Of a DNA stretch of 7,243 bases, positions 6,132 to 7,243 are shown piece after piece (position 1 is the first letter of the stretch; each line of letters begins with the position of its first letter). Origin of the DNA: Propionibacteriaceae bacterium (lineage in GTDB: Bacteria > Actinomycetota > Actinomycetes > Propionibacteriales > Propionibacteriaceae); assembly GCA_031287505.1 (NCBI GenBank), contig JAITSW010000120.1, forward strand, positions 1-7,243. The letters run 5' to 3'. The notes below the pieces were generated by a model. It saw only the letters and a list, made by a program, of their open reading frames with translations, searched no databases and was not told the origin of the DNA. A program made the translations under genes and the position numbers.

Positions 6132-6557
6132 ATGGATCCTTCGGGGGTGATCATGCCGGTCAGCGGCAGACATGAAATTAGCAGCCAGTCGAGCACAGCG
6201 ACTACCGGGTTCCCTTCTCCTGCCCAGGACTACGGCACTGATCGCATCAATCTCAATCGCCACCTCATCCGCGATGAAGTATCAACATTCTTTCTGAGAG
6301 TCACCGGATCGGCAATGCTTGATGCCGGAATTTTCGACGGCGATGAAATCATCGTTGACCGCGGTATCGACGCACGTCATGGCGACATCGTGGTAGCGAT
6401 AATTGATGGCGAGTTCACTGTGAAACGTTTGTTTATGAGGTGTCGAAAGATTACCCCCCATACTGAAAATTCTGAATGCGTTGATCTACAGGCACCAGAA
6501 CCATCGAACATGCGAATATGGGGCGTTGTGACGTATTGCCTGCACCGGGTGCGGTGA
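6132..6557 (+). CDS. umuD: UmuD-like polymerase V subunit (S24 family) lacking the catalytic serine
   Basis: UmuD is the LexA-like partner of UmuC; RecA-stimulated self-cleavage normally gives UmuD', which activates polymerase V. The 141 residues (E. coli UmuD has 139) align from memory without gaps over the core: GFPSPAQDY (26-34), RINLN (38-42), GDIVVAIIDGEFTVKRL (84-100) and WGVV near the end. The catalytic Lys is kept (Lys98, Lys97 in E. coli). However, the position of Ser60 (in SGDSM) is Ala61 here (TGSAM, codon GCA at 6312-6314), with a Ser one place earlier, and the cleavage pair Cys24-Gly25 is Thr25-Gly26. Spacing between cleavage site, nucleophile and Lys is identical to E. coli, so the loss is not an alignment shift. 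The frame is otherwise intact. The gene follows a LexA box and precedes umuC. It may be an uncleavable structural partner or a gene in early decay. Confidence 0.9.
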   Translation: MDPSGVIMPVSGRHEISSQSSTATTGFPSPAQDYGTDRINLNRHLIRDEVSTFFLRVTGSAMLDAGIFDGDEIIVDRGIDARHGDIVVAIIDGEFTVKRLFMRCRKITPHTENSECVDLQAPEPSNMRIWGVVTYCLHRVR

Positions 6558-6578
6558 TGTGTCAACACCGCCTCAGTC

Positions 6579-6600
6579 ATTTCGGGCTGCGAGCCGAAAT
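6579..6600 (+). promoter_or_regulatory. Hairpin between umuD and umuC
   Basis: ATTTCGG (6579-6585) plus CT (6587-6588) pairs with AGCCGAAAT (6592-6600), with G6586 bulged and a GCG loop: nine base pairs. No T run follows, so it is not an ordinary terminator. It lies 19 bases ahead of the umuC start, which has no obvious Shine-Dalgarno site, so an effect on umuC translation, mRNA stability or partial readthrough is possible. The role is inferred. Confidence 0.4.
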
Positions 6601-6619
6601 TGCGATCTGAATCCGACGC

Positions 6620-7243
6620 ATGATGTACGCACTAGTTGATGCCAATAACTTTTTCGTTTCCTGCGAGCGGGCCTTCGATCCAAAGCTGGAAGGACGCCCA
6701 GTTGTGGTGCTTTCCAACAATGACGGTTGCGTCGTCTCGCGCAGCCCTGAAGTGAAGGCATTGGGTATTCCCAACGGGACGCCCTGGTTCAAGCTTCGCG
6801 AAAATGCGGATCGCTGGAATATGGTTGCGCGATCAAGTAACTATGAGTTGTATGGCGACATGTCGGCGCGGATGATGACGCTGCTTTCCCGGTTTTCCGC
6901 ATGGATAGAGCCTTATTCAATTGACGAGGCTTTCCTGCGGATGCCCGAACACGGTAACCTTCCAGATCAGGGATACCAGATTCGAAATACCATTTTTCGC
7001 AATATCGGCATCCCGGTGTCAATCGGCATCGCAAATACGAAAACCCTGGCCAAACTCGCCAGCGACGGAGCAAAAAAGTCGCCCCCACTGGCTGGGGTAT
7101 GTGATTTGAGTAGTTACAGCCCACAGCAATTGACCACCATCATGAAGTCTTATCCGGTTGGCAAAGTGTGGGGCGTGGGGTGGCGGTTGAGAAAACGATT
7201 GAGTGGCTACGGGATAACAACCGTGGCCGAATTGCGCGACCGC
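6620..7243 (+). CDS. umuC: UmuC-type Y-family DNA polymerase (polymerase V catalytic subunit), 3' end outside window
   Basis: UmuC copies past damaged DNA bases as part of polymerase V. The first 208 residues are visible and the frame runs off the right edge. Metal-binding residues are Asp7 (in [10 protein letters not shown]) and Asp102-Glu103 in YSIDEAF. Other family blocks are [17 protein letters not shown] (26-42), [13 protein letters not shown] (46-58), [11 protein letters not shown] (72-82), [14 protein letters not shown] (135-148) and [12 protein letters not shown] (183-194, the helix-hairpin-helix region). The SNNDGCV block distinguishes UmuC from DinB. Two ATGs are adjacent; starting at 6623 gives Asp6, Asp101 and Glu102, exactly the E. 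coli numbering. Neither has a clear ribosome site. The steric-gate position (Tyr11 in E. coli) is Phe. It lies 62 bases after umuD and is presumably in the same SOS operon. Confidence 0.95.
   Translation, partial: MMYALVDANNFFVSCERAFDPKLEGRPVVVLSNNDGCVVSRSPEVKALGIPNGTPWFKLRENADRWNMVARSSNYELYGDMSARMMTLLSRFSAWIEPYSIDEAFLRMPEHGNLPDQGYQIRNTIFRNIGIPVSIGIANTKTLAKLASDGAKKSPPLAGVCDLSSYSPQQLTTIMKSYPVGKVWGVGWRLRKRLSGYGITTVAELRDR

Noticed and set aside
6789..7124. 111-codon minus-strand frame opposite umuC
   Set aside because: Shadow of the clearly conserved umuC frame.

Overview
The window looks like a chromosomal segment from a mid-GC actinobacterium, possibly near the Actinomycetaceae (an inference from gene content, not a search). 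The pointers are a Ski2/Mtr4-type helicase tail of the HelY kind, a tryptophan cluster without trpF (actinobacteria commonly use the bifunctional isomerase PriA), some GTG starts, and a Gram-positive type LexA box (GAAC-N4-GTTC like) ahead of umuDC. All recognised genes are on the + strand.

Layout. (1) Bases 1-912 encode the C-terminal 303 residues of HelY, entering from outside the window. (2) A 77-bp gap holding a 10-bp palindrome leads into a tight cluster, trpE-trpG-trpD-trpC (990-4957). trpE/trpG overlap by 4 bases (ATGA), trpG/trpD by 8, and trpD/trpC are 11 bases apart, so they are almost certainly cotranscribed. Together they convert chorismate to indole-3-glycerol phosphate, except for the TrpF isomerase step. 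No trpF, trpB or trpA follows. (3) Nine bases after trpC comes an unrecognised 215-residue gene (4967-5614). (4) About 510 bases without a convincing gene follow (5615-6131). They hold a 24-base near-copy of the trpC 3' region, a possible terminator, several inverted repeats and, at the right end, a LexA/SOS box. (5) umuD (6132-6557) and umuC (6620 to the right edge) form an SOS-type translesion polymerase V locus.

The strongest anomalies are two. The UmuD-like protein aligns without gaps to E. coli UmuD over the catalytic core but has Ala61 where the catalytic Ser60 should be and Thr25-Gly26 at the Cys24-Gly25 cleavage site, while keeping the Lys. It therefore looks unable to self-cleave. 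Second, the unknown gene after trpC is bracketed by the trpC 3' sequence and its partial duplicate 817 bp downstream, in the same reading phase, which suggests an insertion or duplication scar at the end of the trp operon.

Comparisons with E. coli proteins were made from memory. No database search, folding or alignment program was run.
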